Assembly: GCA_963728935.1 (NCBI GenBank)
Contig: CAVSMC010000001.1
Coordinates: 4,216,001-4,280,000, forward strand
From: CAVSMC01 sp963728935
Lineage (GTDB): Bacteria; Pseudomonadota; Gammaproteobacteria; Burkholderiales; Casimicrobiaceae
Direction: 5' to 3'
DNA length: 64,000 nt
Shown here: positions 62,998 to 64,000 of the stretch, piece by piece
Position numbering within the stretch: position 1 is the first letter of the stretch
Layout of the letters: the number at the start of each line of letters is the position of its first letter
The notes under the pieces: generated by a model
Told to the model about the DNA's origin: nothing
Seen by the model: the letters and a program-made list of their open reading frames with translations, nothing else
The model's database searches: none
Program-made: the position numbers and the translations under genes

Positions 62998-63578
62998 TAC
63001 TTCTTCGGGGTAACCGCGACCGCGGCGGCCTCGGTATACGTCGCTTCGAGCTGATCGCCTTTCGCGATCAACTTGAATTGCTGGGGGTCGCGAACCTTGA
63101 TGTCGATGGTGCGCTGCGGACCTTTGACCGTGATCGTCTGCGTCGCGGCGTCGACGTTGATCACGTCGCCGACGATCTTCACCTGACGGCCGGCGAGCGC
63201 ACCGGGCTTGTCCCCGGGCTTAGCCGTCGCGGCACCGCCTCGCTCGGTGCGCGCAATCGGCTGACCGCCACCCTTCTTCAGCTCGACGACGAGCGCCTCG
63301 ACATACTGGACGTCGACGTTGTCGCCGACTTTCAACTGCGCGAAGTTCTTGACCTCGGGTCCCGCGATCACGCTGACTTCCTTGCCCTGCGGGCCCTTGA
63401 GCGTCACCGCTCGCGATGCTGCATCGATATTGGTGATCGTCGCGCTCACTTTGATCGTCTGCGCGACGCCCGCGACGCCGGGAGCTTTTCCCGCCATCAC
63501 TTCGCCGGTTTGCGCCGTTGCCGGAAGCGCTAGCACCGCGTTCAACATCAGCGTTGCAACGAATAACGACCTGCGCAT
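62997..63578 (-). CDS. Periplasmic protein with duplicated beta domain
   Basis: A 193-residue exported protein. The start at 63578 is preferred because GGAG lies six bases upstream; an ATG at 63590 is in frame. The signal peptide is RRSLFVATLMLNAVLALPAT plus AQT. Two similar beta segments follow, VSATITNIDAASRAVTLKGP (~30-75) and IVGDVINVDAATQTITVKGP (~120-165), each ending in a charged strand and 'GDxxxxxY', an OB-like duplication. Function is unknown. It precedes no obvious partner; a DUF2950-like gene lies just upstream on the same strand. Confidence 0.75.
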   Translation of the reverse strand: MRRSLFVATLMLNAVLALPATAQTGEVMAGKAPGVAGVAQTIKVSATITNIDAASRAVTLKGPQGKEVSVIAGPEVKNFAQLKVGDNVDVQYVEALVVELKKGGGQPIARTERGGAATAKPGDKPGALAGRQVKIVGDVINVDAATQTITVKGPQRTIDIKVRDPQQFKLIAKGDQLEATYTEAAAVAVTPKK

Positions 63579-63614
63579 GATGTGCTCCATGTTCGTGTTA
63601 TCGGAGGCAGCGAC

Positions 63615-64000
63615 TCACTGCTGCTGCGGAACGGCCTTCCAGCCGGCGCCCGGGTCGAACCGCGTCATCTCACGTGCGAGTTCCGCGCTCTTCGGCCCCA
63701 GATCCTTCTCGTAGACGACGCCTTCGTGATTCACGATGAAGGTCATCACGCCCGTGTTGCCATATTGCGCGGGATAGGCGAGCGCCGCGAATCCGCCGAT
63801 CATCCGGCCTTTGATGATGTAGTCGAGCGCGCCACCGTGCGCGTGCGAGCCCTGCTTGTTCAGCATACGGAAATGGTATCCGTGATACGGCGTCGACCCG
63901 TCTTTCTTGCTGTAGCCGGCTTTCGCCGCGGCGGTGACGAGCGCGCCGAGCGGGCTCGGCGGCTCGCCCGCTGCGGTTTGCCAGTACAAGCCGTCCTTGC
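63615..64000 (-). CDS. DUF2950 protein, partial (cut by window end)
   Basis: The C-terminal ~128 residues of a DUF2950 protein, whose 5' end lies beyond position 64000. Family patterns are KDGLYWQTAAGEPPSPLG, PYHGYHFRMLNKQGSHAHGG, AALAYPAQYGNTGVMTFIVN and HEGVVYEKDLGP. DUF2950 proteins are exported and of unknown function. The gene is upstream of the duplicated-beta-domain gene, 37 bases away, probably in one transcription unit; DUF2950 genes are commonly paired with other small periplasmic proteins. Confidence 0.85.
   Translation of the reverse strand, partial: KDGLYWQTAAGEPPSPLGALVTAAAKAGYSKKDGSTPYHGYHFRMLNKQGSHAHGGALDYIIKGRMIGGFAALAYPAQYGNTGVMTFIVNHEGVVYEKDLGPKSAELAREMTRFDPGAGWKAVPQQQ

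Noticed and set aside
1..64000. tRNA, rRNA, CRISPR arrays, transposases and integrase sites
   Set aside because: None could be recognised by eye. A dedicated tRNA and repeat search would be needed to exclude small ones.

Overview
The window is high-GC DNA whose gene content fits a soil- or water-living betaproteobacterium, probably near Burkholderiales. This rests on a Bug-type tripartite tricarboxylate transporter, a UbiD/NitT-type ABC unit, tyrosine catabolism genes and a MASE4 sensor kinase paired with an EAL regulator. The lineage is inferred, because no rRNA or tRNA gene was found. Genes are packed on both strands, with many 1-4 base overlaps and clear Shine-Dalgarno sites.

Layout. 1-4.6 kb: a broken regulator fragment, then a hybrid histidine kinase translationally coupled to a receiver-EAL phosphodiesterase. 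4.7-7.1 kb: a divergent FtsH-type protease with an altered pore loop, and a small Atu4866-like protein. 7.1-11.0 kb: a UbiD-family decarboxylase followed by a NitT/TauT-type ABC importer. 11.4-13.2 kb: a chrA remnant, a concanavalin-like protein and a GcvR-like ACT protein. 13.2-23.1 kb: two minus-strand units, bug-leuC-leuD and leuB-tctB-tctA, separated by an M20 peptidase and a B12-binding radical SAM protein. Together the two units would import a substituted malate or similar acid, isomerise it and oxidatively decarboxylate it. 23.4-25.8 kb: hppD and fahA (tyrosine breakdown, without hmgA here). 25.9-28.8 kb: a membrane protein, an orphan Pht5-like protein and a secreted SLOG-like protein. 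29.3-35.6 kb: a GltD-like oxidoreductase, a one-polypeptide pyruvate:ferredoxin oxidoreductase and a dihydroorotate dehydrogenase-like protein in one operon.

35.7-51.5 kb is the most unusual region. It holds a tiny exported peptide, a decayed winged-helix/ATPase regulator, and a TIR-transmembrane-FGE fusion. Converging on the fusion is a tight operon of four very large uncharacterised proteins (997, 1123, 1541 and 580 aa; the first is DUF6603-like). An 87-aa helical protein is divergent from the operon. All four giant frames are open over 12.7 kb although genes around them are decayed, so I regard this as the best candidate for an undescribed system.

51.6-64 kb: a DUF3313-like protein, an NAD-dependent epimerase-like protein, a GH63-like glucosidase, an AsmA/DUF748-OmpA protein, aquaporin Z, a SYLF protein, two periplasmic proteins and several truncated or chimeric genes. 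Five sites in the window share a pattern in which the start of one gene is joined to a later part of the same or another gene. This suggests repeated deletions, or an assembly artefact that should be ruled out.
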